DNA of 64,000 nucleotides from Anaerovibrio lipolyticus DSM 3074 (GCF_900141865.1 NZ_FQYW01000007.1:109234-173233); one strand, 5' to 3'. Positions 8,289 through 16,523 are shown, counted from the first letter of the stretch. Translations and numbers: made by a program. Notes: generated by a model not told the origin, from the sequence alone.

Positions 8289-8735
8289 TCACTCAAGCAC
8301 AACGGATGGTCTGTCAACAATGGAGGACAGCACCACGATGGTCTGAGTCTTGGCAACTCCGGCCTGCTCCTTTATGCGTGTCAGGAGATTTTCCAGTGTT
8401 TGGGTATTATGGGTTACAACCTTCAGGCAATAGTCAAAGTCACCGGTAATGTAGAAGCACTCTTTGATATCAGCCTCATTGAGGACGAAATTCTTGAAAT
8501 CATCAGCCTTGGAAGGATTATCAAATCCCAAATTAACCAATGCAGTAAGGTTCTTATCCATCAATTCCGGATTGAGGATAGCAGTGTACTGCTTAATGAC
8601 CCCGGAGGCTTCCAGCTTTTTCAGACGTTCACTGATAGCAGGCATGGAAAGAGAAATTTCAGAGCTCAGAACGGAAATCGTAACGCGGGCGTTTTCCTGT
8701 AAACGCTTTAAAATTTGCTTATCAATTTTGTCCAT
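8289..8735 (-). CDS. Lrp/AsnC family transcriptional regulator
   Basis: A 148-residue protein with an N-terminal AsnC-type winged helix (ends around residue 60 at the Ala-Ile-Ser-Glu-Arg-Leu-Lys-Lys-Leu-Glu helix) and a C-terminal RAM ligand-binding domain with Gly-Asp-Phe-Asp-Tyr. Such proteins sense amino acids and form dimers to octamers. A TTG six bases upstream is in frame, but ATG 8735 has better spacing from GGTGG. It is divergent from bioY and could control neighbouring amino-acid genes; no target is proven. Confidence 0.85.
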   Translation of the reverse strand: MDKIDKQILKRLQENARVTISVLSSEISLSMPAISERLKKLEASGVIKQYTAILNPELMDKNLTALVNLGFDNPSKADDFKNFVLNEADIKECFYITGDFDYCLKVVTHNTQTLENLLTRIKEQAGVAKTQTIVVLSSIVDRPSVVLE

Positions 8736-8911
8736 TTTCAATCACCACCATTTCGCTGTTATTATAAAGCATTCAAGGAAAAATGTAAATTAAAATCTTA
8801 GATTTTGGCTAAAAATATAATTAAAAAAAAGAAATTTGTTAAACAATTTCGATATTTGGTAAATGGTAGATACAGGAAACCAAAATAAATTAATTTTTTA
8901 GTTAACCAGCA

Positions 8912-8941
8912 CGTCAACCAATAGTAAACTTTAGGTTGACG
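8912..8941 (+). promoter_or_regulatory. BirA-type biotin operator upstream of bioY
   Basis: Perfect 8-bp inverted repeat CGTCAACC (8912-8919) and GGTTGACG (8934-8941) around a 14-base spacer. Half-site core TCAACC/GGTTGA and 14-16 base spacing match the known BirA repressor signal of Firmicutes (GTTAACC-N14/15-GGTTAAC). A partial extra half site GTTAACC lies just upstream at 8901-8907. Confidence 0.75.
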
Positions 8942-9010
8942 AAAGGGCGACGAAGGGGTATACTTGGAGGCAGAGTTAAACTTACAGAGCAAGAAAGGCA
9001 AGTGTTTACA

Positions 9011-9571
9011 ATGAGTCAGAGTGTGGCAGTTCAGCAAAATGTTTCCGTTAAGGATTTGGCCAAAATGGCCATGTGCCTTGCAGTCATCAGTGTTTCGGCA
9101 TATATTGCTTTTCCACTTCCCTTTACGCCGGCCATGGTGGTTGCATCCACAGCAGCTATGTGCTTTACAGCCTTCATTTTGACACCAAAGCAGACCTTTA
9201 TGACTTTGGTTGCCTACCTTATTTTAGGTGGGGTTGCAGGCTTGCCTATCTTGCCTGGAGGTACTGGTGGCTTGGGGCGTCTCTTTGGCCCTACTGGTGG
9301 CTTTTATTTTGCCTTTGTGGTGGCATATACCATGGTGTCATATTTTAAGGGTAATGTGGTCAGTCTTAAAAGGTATAGTTTGATAAGTATTATCATTAGT
9401 TTGCCAATTACCTATATTGGTGGACTGATTTCTATGATGTTAGTCCTAAATATTGGTTTGGAGGCTGCAATTGTACAGGCGGTACTTCCATTTATCCCAG
9501 GAGATGTAGTAAAATGTATCTTAGGGGCGTTCATTGGCGTCAGAGTAAATAGAGCTCTGGGGAGTGAATAA
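9011..9571 (+). CDS. bioY: BioY, biotin-specific ECF transporter component
   Basis: A 186-residue, six-helix membrane protein of the BioY family; the central Gly-Gly-x-Ala-Gly-Leu-Pro and Gly-Gly-Thr-Gly-Gly-Leu segments and the Pro-Thr-Gly-Gly-Phe-Tyr motif are family hallmarks. It binds biotin and works alone or with a shared energizing module (EcfAAT), which is not in the window. The frame is open upstream; ATG 9011 matches the family length, though the ribosome site (AAAGG) is distant. A GTG at 9002 is an alternative. The BirA-like operator directly upstream indicates repression by biotin. Confidence 0.9.
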   Translation: MSQSVAVQQNVSVKDLAKMAMCLAVISVSAYIAFPLPFTPAMVVASTAAMCFTAFILTPKQTFMTLVAYLILGGVAGLPILPGGTGGLGRLFGPTGGFYFAFVVAYTMVSYFKGNVVSLKRYSLISIIISLPITYIGGLISMMLVLNIGLEAAIVQAVLPFIPGDVVKCILGAFIGVRVNRALGSE

Positions 9572-10904
9572 TTTCGAGATGAAAAATTACTATGAGCTGC
9601 TTGTTCAGCAGTGCGGTGTTAAGGCGGATAAATTAATGCTGGACTGCGATGGTGAGAGTTTTACCTACGGTTCCCTGTTGGAGCTGGTGGACAGACTGGC
9701 TATCAGTGCGTCTGAAAAGGGAATCACATCCTACAAACCTATATTGATAATAGCTGAAGGTCCTGTCTATCAAGTCGGGGCTTTTTTGGCGTTGGAGAAG
9801 CTGGGGGCTGTCCCCATTTTAATGCATCAGGATTGTACCTCTGATGTGGTGGAAACCATTATGCAGGAGAACAATATTTATGGTATGTGGCAGGTTGGTG
9901 CCATGCAAAATAATTTCCTGCTTCTGGATGAGGCGGTGGCGGATCATTATCCGTGGGAGGTAATGGGGGCTCTTACTTCTGGCAGTACCGGTGTGCCAAA
10001 GGTTTTATATCGTAGCTTTGAAAGCTGGGCGGATTTCTTTCAGGAGCAGAACAGAGTGTTTTGTGTGGATGCAGACACTGTTATGTTCCTCCATGGAAGC
10101 ATGAGTTTTACTGGAAATCTTAATATGTTTATGTCAGTGCTGGCCGCGGGAGGTTCTGTGATTACCTGCCGACGTATAAGCGGCAATTACTGGAATATGC
10201 TGATTATGCGCAATTATGCCACCCATATTTATATGGTGCCCGCCAAGCTACAGATTTTGGGCCGTGCTGCCATGGCAGAGAATCCTTATGTTCGACAGAT
10301 TATTGCCGGTTCACAGCTCATTAGTCTAAAAGCACAGCAGTTCCTTCGTAAAACCTTTACCAGAGCGGATATAATCCTGTATTATGGGACTTCAGAGCTT
10401 AATTATATTTCCTACAAGCACTTAAAGCTGGATGATACGGATTCCAGAAATCTTGGCAAACCCTTCGACGGCGTAAAGGTGAAGTCTGTGAATGGTGATT
10501 TATATGTGGACACCAGATATCATGTTAGCGGCGTGAAGATTCCATATTGCTGTGGTGACACGGGTTACATTAATGATGATGGTGAAATCATATTTAATGG
10601 CCGCAAGACGGACTGGATAAATAAGGGTGGCTATAAAATCAGTTGCCTGAAGCTGGAACAGCAAATACGCAATATGGACTGCGTCAAGGACGTGGCGGTG
10701 ATGCCCTTTGATGATGCAACCAGAGGTCAGGACATAGCGGCCTTTGTGGTGACAGACGGCCATACGGATTCCAAAAAATTCCGTCATGACGTGGGAGAAT
10801 ATGTGGATGAACGGGAGCGTCCAAAGAAGCTGATATTTTTAGAGATGCTGCCGTTAAATGATAGAGGCAAGATAAACAAGGAAGCCTTGAGGGAGTTATT
10901 ATGA
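9564..10904 (+). CDS. AMP-forming acyl-CoA ligase, YhfT-like
   Basis: A 446-residue ANL superfamily enzyme. The phosphate-binding loop Thr-Ser-Gly-Ser-Thr-Gly-Val-Pro-Lys is near residue 139, the Tyr-Gly-Thr-Ser-Glu motif and the Gly-Asp-Thr-Gly-Tyr motif follow, and the C-terminal catalytic Lys is in Asp-Arg-Gly-Lys-Ile-Asn-Lys. It is short for the family because of a compact N-terminal domain. It overlaps bioY by 8 bases from GTG 9564; ATG 9579 is an alternative start. The order bioY, ligase, thiolase is that of Bacillus yhfUTS, a BirA-regulated locus. A role in fatty-acyl or pimelate activation for biotin is inference. Confidence 0.8.
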   Translation: MNNFEMKNYYELLVQQCGVKADKLMLDCDGESFTYGSLLELVDRLAISASEKGITSYKPILIIAEGPVYQVGAFLALEKLGAVPILMHQDCTSDVVETIMQENNIYGMWQVGAMQNNFLLLDEAVADHYPWEVMGALTSGSTGVPKVLYRSFESWADFFQEQNRVFCVDADTVMFLHGSMSFTGNLNMFMSVLAAGGSVITCRRISGNYWNMLIMRNYATHIYMVPAKLQILGRAAMAENPYVRQIIAGSQLISLKAQQFLRKTFTRADIILYYGTSELNYISYKHLKLDDTDSRNLGKPFDGVKVKSVNGDLYVDTRYHVSGVKIPYCCGDTGYINDDGEIIFNGRKTDWINKGGYKISCLKLEQQIRNMDCVKDVAVMPFDDATRGQDIAAFVVTDGHTDSKKFRHDVGEYVDERERPKKLIFLEMLPLNDRGKINKEALRELL

Positions 10905-11461
10905 ATAGAGAATTAGCTGTAATTGCAGGTCGCCTTAGAGGCGGCGATTATGATGGTGTGATGATTATCAAGAATTTGTGGCAGAAGGAAAGCGAGGAGT
11001 CCTATAAAGGGGATACCTACGAGCCGGAGATGCTGAAATCCACCAAGAGAATGCTTCTCTGTCAGGCCCGTTCCGGCTTGGAAAGCCTGACTACCACCAT
11101 GCTGCTGACACCAAAGGAGGCTGCTGCCAAGGCAGAGCTTATTGCCCCTGAACTCACCGGTGACAATGCAGTGGATACCGAGGGCTGCTGGCATGTATTC
11201 ACCCGTCAGGAGACTTTGGATTTTGTAATTGCTGTTGGAGATACCAACCAGATTCATCGTACGGAGATTCCTGTGGTGCCTGGTATATTTATCATGGAAA
11301 GAATTTTGGAGACTCTGCCAAAGAATGTGGTAAAGTTTGAGGTTTCCTATAGAAACGCTGTTTTTGCCGGAGAGCCTTTGTGGTTGGATATAGAAGGCAA
11401 TAAAGTGGTTTTAAGGGGTAACGGCAAGGAATATATTAACGGTACCTTCGAAGTGGAGTAA
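10901..11461 (+). CDS. MaoC-like hotdog-fold protein, probable acyl-CoA hydratase/dehydratase
   Basis: A 186-residue protein that overlaps the ligase by 4 bases (ATGA). The C-terminal half has Gly-Asp-Thr-Asn-Gln-Ile-His followed by Ile-Pro-Val-Val-Pro-Gly-Ile-Phe, the hydratase motif of MaoC/R-hydratases with its Asp/His pair and the Pro-Gly turn. The N-terminal half is not recognisable. Between an acyl-CoA ligase and a thiolase, a role in beta-oxidation-like chain shortening or condensation is plausible. I am not aware of this component in the Bacillus yhfUTS operon. Confidence 0.6.
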   Translation: MNRELAVIAGRLRGGDYDGVMIIKNLWQKESEESYKGDTYEPEMLKSTKRMLLCQARSGLESLTTTMLLTPKEAAAKAELIAPELTGDNAVDTEGCWHVFTRQETLDFVIAVGDTNQIHRTEIPVVPGIFIMERILETLPKNVVKFEVSYRNAVFAGEPLWLDIEGNKVVLRGNGKEYINGTFEVE

Positions 11462-11482
11462 GGTTGACTGAGGGGTCATCTC

Positions 11483-12634
11483 GTGGAACGGGTTTATGTT
11501 TTATGGGGCCTTAGGACTCCCATAGTGACGAAGAATAACAAATTTAAGTATATCCCTGCGGAAAAGCTGGGGGCTTTTGTGGTGCAGGGAATTATGAACA
11601 AAATAGGAAGGGGCTTGCTGCCAGATGGGGTCATTGCGGGAAATGCCGTAGGAACCGGTGGCAATATAGCCCGTTTAATGTGTCTTACGGCAGGCCTTCC
11701 GGAGGAAGTGCCTGCTTTTACTGTTGATATGCAGTGTGCCTCAGGGGCGGCGGCCATAGCCATGGGGTATGCCCAGATTGCCAGTGGAAATGGTGATATG
11801 TACATCTGTGGTGGCATGGAAAGCTCATCCTTGCAGCCTATGCGGATTTATAACGAAAACGATGAACGCTTCGGTAGGGTTTCCGGGGGAGATGGGCACT
11901 ATATGACGGCCCAGTTTTCTCCTGGGGAGCTGGCGGAAAATGCCATGCTTTTAGGGGCGGACAAGACTATGGCTACTGAAAAGGTTACCAAGGAGGAGCT
12001 GGATTTTTGGACCTTGCGCTCCCATAGATTGGCGGCGGAATGTGCCAATAAGGGGCTTTTAAAGGACCAGATTATTCCCGTGGAGGGCATATCAAAGGAT
12101 GATGGCATTCGCTATAGGATGAGCCAGCGCCTTTTGGACAGATTGCCAAAGCTCCTGGGAGGGGATTCCTTGTTGACGGCGGGAAATTCCTGCCTCATTA
12201 ATGATGGAGCGGCCTTTGTGGTGCTGGTTTCTGAAAGCTGGCTAAAGGAGCATCCTGAATTTACCCCTAAGGCAGAGATTTTAGGAACCTGTACAGCTGG
12301 GGGAAACCCGGTGGAAAGTCCCCGTGGAGCAATGCTGACAGCGGATAAGCTGCTGGCCCGTCAGAGGCTGTCATACGAGGATGTGGATGCCATCGAGTTT
12401 AATGAGGCCTTTGCAGTTATCGATGTGCTGTTTCAAAGGCAGCACCCTGATCTCATAGAGCGTTATAATATGCTTGGAGGGGCCCTGGCCTATGGCCATC
12501 CATACGGAGCCTCCGGGGGGATTATAATGATCCATCTTCTGAAGGCTCTGGAAATTGTGGGGGGCGACCTGGGACTAATGTCTGTTGCTGGAGCAGGCGG
12601 TATGGGGCAAAGCATTTTGGTACGAAGATTGTAA
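11483..12634 (+). CDS. Thiolase family protein, YhfS-like, lacking the second catalytic cysteine
   Basis: A 383-residue thiolase. The nucleophile Cys85 lies in Met-Gln-Cys-Ala-Ser-Gly, the Asn-Glu-Ala-Phe motif is intact and the active-site His339 is in Gly-His-Pro-Tyr-Gly. At the C-terminus, where thiolases usually read Cys-x-Gly-Gly-Gly-x-Gly, this protein has Ala369-Gly-Ala-Gly-Gly-Met-Gly: the acid/base Cys is replaced by Ala. That may bias it toward acyl transfer or a specialised condensation. GTG 11483 follows a weak GAGGGG site. Last gene of the BirA-controlled operon. Confidence 0.8.
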   Translation: MERVYVLWGLRTPIVTKNNKFKYIPAEKLGAFVVQGIMNKIGRGLLPDGVIAGNAVGTGGNIARLMCLTAGLPEEVPAFTVDMQCASGAAAIAMGYAQIASGNGDMYICGGMESSSLQPMRIYNENDERFGRVSGGDGHYMTAQFSPGELAENAMLLGADKTMATEKVTKEELDFWTLRSHRLAAECANKGLLKDQIIPVEGISKDDGIRYRMSQRLLDRLPKLLGGDSLLTAGNSCLINDGAAFVVLVSESWLKEHPEFTPKAEILGTCTAGGNPVESPRGAMLTADKLLARQRLSYEDVDAIEFNEAFAVIDVLFQRQHPDLIERYNMLGGALAYGHPYGASGGIIMIHLLKALEIVGGDLGLMSVAGAGGMGQSILVRRL

Positions 12635-12660
12635 CTCCAAAAAGACAAAGCGGAAAAATA

Positions 12661-12702
12661 AAAAAGGCCAAGCCCTCTCGTAGCAAAGGGTTTGACCTTT
12701 TT
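12661..12702. terminator. Terminator after the bioY operon and the converging micro-ORF
   Basis: Inverted repeat of about 16 bp (12661-12676 with 12687-12702, allowing G:U pairs), A run before and T run within the arm; works in both directions. Confidence 0.75.
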
Positions 12703-12717
12703 GAATGTATACTCTAA

Positions 12718-12792
12718 TTACTTAATGAAAGCATATACACCAGCTAAAGTGATAGCCTTGAGAATGCCGTCAGCAATCATTGCCATATCCAT
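12718..12792 (-). CDS. 24-residue hydrophobic micro-protein
   Basis: ATG 12792 is preceded by a textbook AGGAGG site at 12806-12811 and followed by a 24-codon reading ending in TAA just before a terminator. The peptide starts MDMAMIADGILKAITL and continues with a hydrophobic segment and a terminal Lys; it is mostly hydrophobic with two acidic and two basic residues, compatible with a membrane-associated amphipathic helix. A plausible promoter lies upstream. Candidates include a small membrane protein or a toxin-like or signalling peptide; no family is recognised. Confidence 0.55.
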   Translation of the reverse strand: MDMAMIADGILKAITLAGVYAFIK

Positions 12793-12868
12793 GTTGTTTT
12801 CGCCTCCTGAATAGTAGAAATCACAGCAATACCAAGGGTTTACTGTGTTCTCATTTCTCACAGTGCCT

Positions 12869-12910
12869 ATTATACTGCGCGATATAAAAACATGAAAGGG
12901 ACTATAGTCC
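12869..12910 (-). promoter_or_regulatory. Putative promoter of the 24-residue ORF with adjacent palindrome
   Basis: Reverse strand TTTCAT (12897-12892), 17 bases, TATAAT (12874-12869). Immediately upstream of the -35 is a perfect 12-bp palindrome GGACTATAGTCC (12899-12910), a possible operator. Confidence 0.45.
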
Positions 12911-13144
12911 TATAATAAGGTATGCCTCTATAGAACTTTAATATACGTTTTCTAACAATTTTGTTATAACGATGATGAGCAAAATTTCACAGTGTATTTT
13001 CACTATTATTTCATGCTTATTCTTTACACTCAAAGGTGTTTCATTGGTTTAATAGAATTCTAATGGAAATAAGGATTTTTTTATCTTTTTCAAAAGGAAA
13101 AACTGAAAATTTGGCGTATAATGTCCATAATGGAGGTTGAAACT

Positions 13145-14011
13145 ATGAGCAAGACGGTTCAGCTTAAAAACGGTAAATCTGTTCCCCCATTGGGAATTGG
13201 TACCTGGATGATTGGGGATGAGCCCACCAGGGAAAAACAGGAGATAGAGGCTATTCTCACTGGCATAAAGGCTGGTATGACTTTAATAGATACGGCTGAA
13301 ATGTATGGTGAGGGACGATCAGAAATATTGGTGGGGAAAGCTCTCAAGCAATATTTTGTGGAAGGCAGTCGGGATGATGTCTTTGTGGTTTCCAAGGTGC
13401 TGCCCTGGAATGCGGGAAAGGGTAATATGCGCAAATCCTGTGTAAATAGCCTTGAACGCTTGGGCTTGAAATACCTTGATATGTATCTCTATCATTGGAT
13501 TGGCAATGTTCCCCTAAAAGAAGTTGTGGAAGGCTTGAATGCATTGCAGGATGAGGGCCTTATCCGCAGCTGGGGCGTTTCCAATTTTGATACCAGGGAT
13601 ATGGAGAAGCTGTTAAAAATTCCAGGGGGAGACAAGTGTCAGGTTAATCAGGTGCTTTATCATCTTGGCTCCAGAGGCATAGAATATGACCTTATTGACT
13701 ATATGAATGACCATGATATTGCCTTGATGTCGTATTGTCCATTAGCTCAGGGAGGCAGGCTTAGTAAAGGGCTGAGGGAAAATCCTGTGGTGGGTGATAT
13801 TGCAAGGGCCCATGGAGTTACCCCAACTCAGGTGCTTTTGGCTTGGAATATCCGTAATGGACACACTATAGCCATACCAAAGAGTTCATCGGCAGTGCAT
13901 ATAAAGGAAAATGCAGACTCTGTTAATTTGGAGCTTACTTTGGCTGATATACAGGCCCTGGATGGGGAGTTTGCGCCACCATCATGTAAGATGCCTTTAG
14001 ATACGGAGTAA
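13145..14011 (+). CDS. Aldo/keto reductase
   Basis: A 288-residue TIM-barrel NAD(P)H-dependent oxidoreductase. The catalytic Asp and Tyr are in Leu-Ile-Asp-Thr-Ala-Glu-Met-Tyr-Gly, the Lys in Val-Ser-Lys-Val, the His in Tyr-His-Trp, and the cofactor-binding end has Ile-Pro-Lys-Ser-Ser. ATG 13145 follows GGAGG at 8 bases; a TATAAT lies at 13113-13118 but without a clear -35. It probably reduces small aldehydes or ketones; the substrate is unknown. Single gene. Confidence 0.9.
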   Translation: MSKTVQLKNGKSVPPLGIGTWMIGDEPTREKQEIEAILTGIKAGMTLIDTAEMYGEGRSEILVGKALKQYFVEGSRDDVFVVSKVLPWNAGKGNMRKSCVNSLERLGLKYLDMYLYHWIGNVPLKEVVEGLNALQDEGLIRSWGVSNFDTRDMEKLLKIPGGDKCQVNQVLYHLGSRGIEYDLIDYMNDHDIALMSYCPLAQGGRLSKGLRENPVVGDIARAHGVTPTQVLLAWNIRNGHTIAIPKSSSAVHIKENADSVNLELTLADIQALDGEFAPPSCKMPLDTE

Positions 14012-14080
14012 GCAGTATTTTTTTAATATATTTGTGGATTTAAATCTTTAAGTGATTTGATTTTTGAAAGGATGAGCACT

Positions 14081-15010
14081 ATGAAATTAAAGAAAAAATT
14101 ATTGGCAGCAGGCCTGGCTTGCGCATTGGCAGTTGGTACTCCAGGTTTTATGGATTCTCAGGCATTTGCTGAGGACATTCAGCCTGCCCTCGTTAATGAA
14201 ATGGACGCCAAGGCACAGCTGATTAATTCCATGAACAGCCTTACTAATATGGAGAATGGAACCTTATCCTTTAAGGTGGATTTGGCAAGCCCATTCTTTG
14301 GCGGGACTGTAAATGGCATATTTGATTTCGTGTCCAAGCCATCAGTGGTATGCCAGGGAAATAGTGAAGTGGTAATGACTTTGGGTGGAATTCCAAACGG
14401 CAATACCAGATATAATTTCTATAGTCGTGAAACTGAAAAGGATGTGGAATTCTATTCACAAAACAAGAACGGCAGCTGGGACAAGTACGTTTACGGCAAA
14501 GGAAACAGCAAGGCTATTGATGAGGAAATCGAAAAGAGCCTTGGCACAGATTTGCCGGATGCTGTAAAGGGCGTAACATTGGGGCAGCGTCAGGGAGCTG
14601 AGCAGAATTATATCGTTACTTTGGATGGTCAGAAGGTGAAGGATTATCTTTTGAAAATGTCCAAATTGGGTAATGTAAAAAAAGGCAGTAATGAAAAGGA
14701 CAACAAGCTGTTTGAGGATATTCTGAACAATATGGGGGATGTTCAGTGTACCATAACCATAGATGAGGTTCAGCATCAGTTCCGCAACCTTTATGCAGAC
14801 CTTACCCCACAGGTGAGAGCCGCTGCCAAGGCTATGCTGAGCAATATGAAGGGAGACAGCGGTATGGATGGTATCATTAATGCCAGCACCGTAGAGTTGA
14901 ATTTCTCTGCCACCAACTACGGCACAATCTCTAATATTGTGATTCCGGAGGATGTGCTCAATAATGCGGTTTTGAAGGAAATCCCCAAGGTTCCTGAAAA
15001 GACAAAGTAA
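14081..15010 (+). CDS. Exported protein of unknown function
   Basis: A 309-residue protein with a clear signal peptide (Lys-Leu-Lys-Lys-Lys, hydrophobic core, cleavage after Ala-Phe-Ala before Glu-Asp). The mature domain has alternating polar and hydrophobic strands and resembles in outline outer-surface lipid-carrier or LppX/LolA-like beta folds, but I cannot assign it to a family. No lipobox Cys, so it is predicted periplasmic. ATG 14081 follows AAAGGA; an upstream in-frame ATG has no ribosome site. Confidence 0.75.
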   Translation: MKLKKKLLAAGLACALAVGTPGFMDSQAFAEDIQPALVNEMDAKAQLINSMNSLTNMENGTLSFKVDLASPFFGGTVNGIFDFVSKPSVVCQGNSEVVMTLGGIPNGNTRYNFYSRETEKDVEFYSQNKNGSWDKYVYGKGNSKAIDEEIEKSLGTDLPDAVKGVTLGQRQGAEQNYIVTLDGQKVKDYLLKMSKLGNVKKGSNEKDNKLFEDILNNMGDVQCTITIDEVQHQFRNLYADLTPQVRAAAKAMLSNMKGDSGMDGIINASTVELNFSATNYGTISNIVIPEDVLNNAVLKEIPKVPEKTK

Positions 15011-15028
15011 GTACATATCATAATATAA

Positions 15029-15060
15029 GGAGGGAAGCCCGGAGCCTCCCTCCTCTTGTA
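15029..15060 (+). terminator. Terminator after the exported protein gene
   Basis: Arms GGAGGGA (15029-15035) and TCCCTCC (15047-15053) with an inner GC-rich loop, then TCTTGTATTTT. Confidence 0.6.
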
Positions 15061-15198
15061 TTTTAATGGAAAAATAAAACTGTAAACTTTTCTTTATTAT
15101 GACATAGAAATATGTTAAACTGTATCTGTGTTAGATTTTTGTAGACTCTGACGAAACTTGTGTAAACCTTAAAATTATAATATTAGGAGTGAAGAGTT

Positions 15199-15546
15199 AT
15201 GATGTCATTAAATTTTCAGGCTGAGAAGCACGCAAAAATGCTGGAGGCCCGTACCAAGCGCTGTACCGTACGTCTGGGGGATGTGAGCAAGCAGTTCCCG
15301 GAAAATTCCATCGTCTGGATTACCACAGGCAAGAAGTTCACTCCTAAAAAGAAGCTGTATACCGCATTTTTGGACAAGGTGCGGGTAAAGACCATGGCAA
15401 ACCTCACCTCTGAGGACCTGGGAGTGCAAAATCCGGAAATCAATTCCCGTGAGGAGTTGATTGCCGACTTCGAGCAGATTTACAAAAAGCGCATTACCAT
15501 GGAGGATACAGTAACCGTTATTTATTTCACGGAAGTGCTGGATTAA
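15199..15546 (+). CDS. ASCH/PUA-like small protein
   Basis: A 115-residue basic protein. The Arg-Cys-Thr-Val-Arg-Leu-Gly segment near residue 20 and the following short strands resemble ASCH-superfamily (PUA-like) proteins, thought to bind RNA. The C-terminus contains Tyr-Phe-Thr-Glu-Val. Ribosome site AGGAGTG precedes two adjacent ATG codons. It lies just upstream of ssrA, with its own AT-rich promoter region (TATAAT at 15176-15181). Function not established; the family call is moderate. Confidence 0.6.
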   Translation: MMSLNFQAEKHAKMLEARTKRCTVRLGDVSKQFPENSIVWITTGKKFTPKKKLYTAFLDKVRVKTMANLTSEDLGVQNPEINSREELIADFEQIYKKRITMEDTVTVIYFTEVLD

Positions 15547-15547
15547 C

Positions 15548-15575
15548 TTGACTTTTTGCGGAATATCATTATAAT
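15548..15575 (+). promoter_or_regulatory. Promoter of ssrA
   Basis: TTGACT (15548-15553), 16-base spacer, TATAAT (15570-15575), about 50 bases upstream of the mature tmRNA 5' end. A small hairpin (AAATCTC / GAGATTT, 15599-15620) occupies the leader, as a processing precursor would. Confidence 0.7.
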
Positions 15576-15629
15576 ATTAAACACTATCATATATCAGAAA
15601 TCTCTTAAACCTGAGATTTCCCTTTACAG

Positions 15630-15981
15630 GGGGATGTAAAGGTTTCGACGGGGGTGGCTGGAGTATGGATAGCGAGCCGGGGGGTCACCTAGCCCCGTTA
15701 GTAAGGTGAAAACGCTTTAAATATAAAAGCAAACGAAAACTACGCTTTAGCAGCTTAATGCTAACCTCTGTCTGCTTATCTCCCGCGTGAGCGGATAAGA
15801 GGCCAATAGCGGGATACCCAAAGGGCTGACTCCTGGAGGCCTGAGGGGAATTTTCTCCAGGATCGGAGGGACGGCGGTTGTCTGTGTCTGCCCATCTCTT
15901 AAACTTAAACATTGACTGCGCTCGGAGAAGTCTATATGACAACGCTTTCGGACAGGAGTTCGATTCTCCTCATCTCCACCA
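15630..15981 (+). ncRNA. ssrA: Transfer-messenger RNA (tmRNA)
   Basis: The 5' end GGGGATG pairs with CATCTCC before the encoded ACCA at 15978-15981, forming the acceptor stem. The conserved GTAAAGGTTTCGACGGGG follows at the 5' end and GTTCGATTCTCC forms the T arm near the 3' end. The tag frame runs from the GCA resume codon at 15729 to TAA at 15758 and encodes ANENYALAA, so stalled proteins receive (A)ANENYALAA. The RNA rescues stalled ribosomes with SmpB, whose gene is not in the window. Its 3' end is the target that is repeated down the following 8 kb. Confidence 0.97.
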
Positions 15982-16052
15982 GATATTCGGTCGAAGTCGA
16001 AAACTTTGGCCATAGCATAAGGGCCCTAACCACTGATGGTTAGGGCCTTTTC
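15970..16052 (+). repeat. tmRNA-end repeat, copy A (intact site with terminator)
   Basis: Contains the last 12 bases of tmRNA (TCATCTCCACCA, 15970-15981), a 40-base conserved downstream stretch (GATATTCGGTCGAAGTCG...), and a terminator hairpin (GGGCCCTAACCA / TGGTTAGGGCC, 16020-16046, then TTTT). Closely similar blocks recur at 19205 and 21908. Integrative elements often use the tmRNA 3' end as attachment site, so this is the probable attL side of the array. Confidence 0.75.
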
Positions 16053-16133
16053 GAATGCTTTGGAATAGGGTGAAAAAGAAAATAACGGATTTCGGTGGAA
16101 AGGTTTGATACGGTGAAAACAAGCGATAATAAC

Positions 16134-16172
16134 AGAAAAGAGGCCTAGATAACCATTCGTCTAGGTCTCTTT
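16134..16172. terminator. Terminator of the XRE-type gene
   Basis: AAAAGAGGCCTAGA pairs with TCTAGGTCTCTTTT across a 10-base loop; it overlaps the end of the leftward regulator gene. Confidence 0.7.
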
Positions 16173-16523
16173 TGAATTTTTCCATAATAAATATTTTGCA
16201 AATTCTATAACAAGGTCAATGTCCTTATCTGTAAACCCTTTACAGGTTGTCAACAATTCTTGAACCTTGGGAGAAACCTCTAAATCGCTCTTTGCTAAAT
16301 AGCCCCATAATTCCAATAGATATGAGTATTCAAGATGATAAGCGGAAGAAATTAATTTTAAAGTCTCTGGAGTAGGTTTATTAATTGTTCCAGTTGATTT
16401 ATCAAGACCTTTTTCAAGATTATTAAGGTAGGTGTAGCTAATACCAATTAAAGTTGCCGCTGAACGTATGCTTAGCTTTTGATTTAATCGACATTCTTTG
16501 ATTAAAGAAGAAAAAACACTCAT
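16161..16523 (-). CDS. XRE-family helix-turn-helix regulator
   Basis: A 120-residue protein with an N-terminal Cro/CI-type HTH (residues about 5-65, with Ser-Ile-Arg-Ser-Ala-Ala-Thr-Leu-Ile-Gly-Ile-Ser) and a short helical C-terminal part of unknown fold. ATG 16523 has GGGGGTG upstream. First gene in the cassette array behind ssrA, transcribed toward ssrA. Its targets are not known; it may regulate the divergent acetyltransferase gene. Confidence 0.8.
   Translation of the reverse strand: MSVFSSLIKECRLNQKLSIRSAATLIGISYTYLNNLEKGLDKSTGTINKPTPETLKLISSAYHLEYSYLLELWGYLAKSDLEVSPKVQELLTTCKGFTDKDIDLVIEFAKYLLWKNSKET

Noticed and set aside
10901..11461. FabA/FabZ 3-hydroxyacyl-ACP dehydratase
   Set aside because: The recognisable motif Gly-Asp-Thr-Asn-Gln-Ile-His followed by Pro-Gly matches MaoC-like hydratases better, and the N-terminal half does not fit FabZ.
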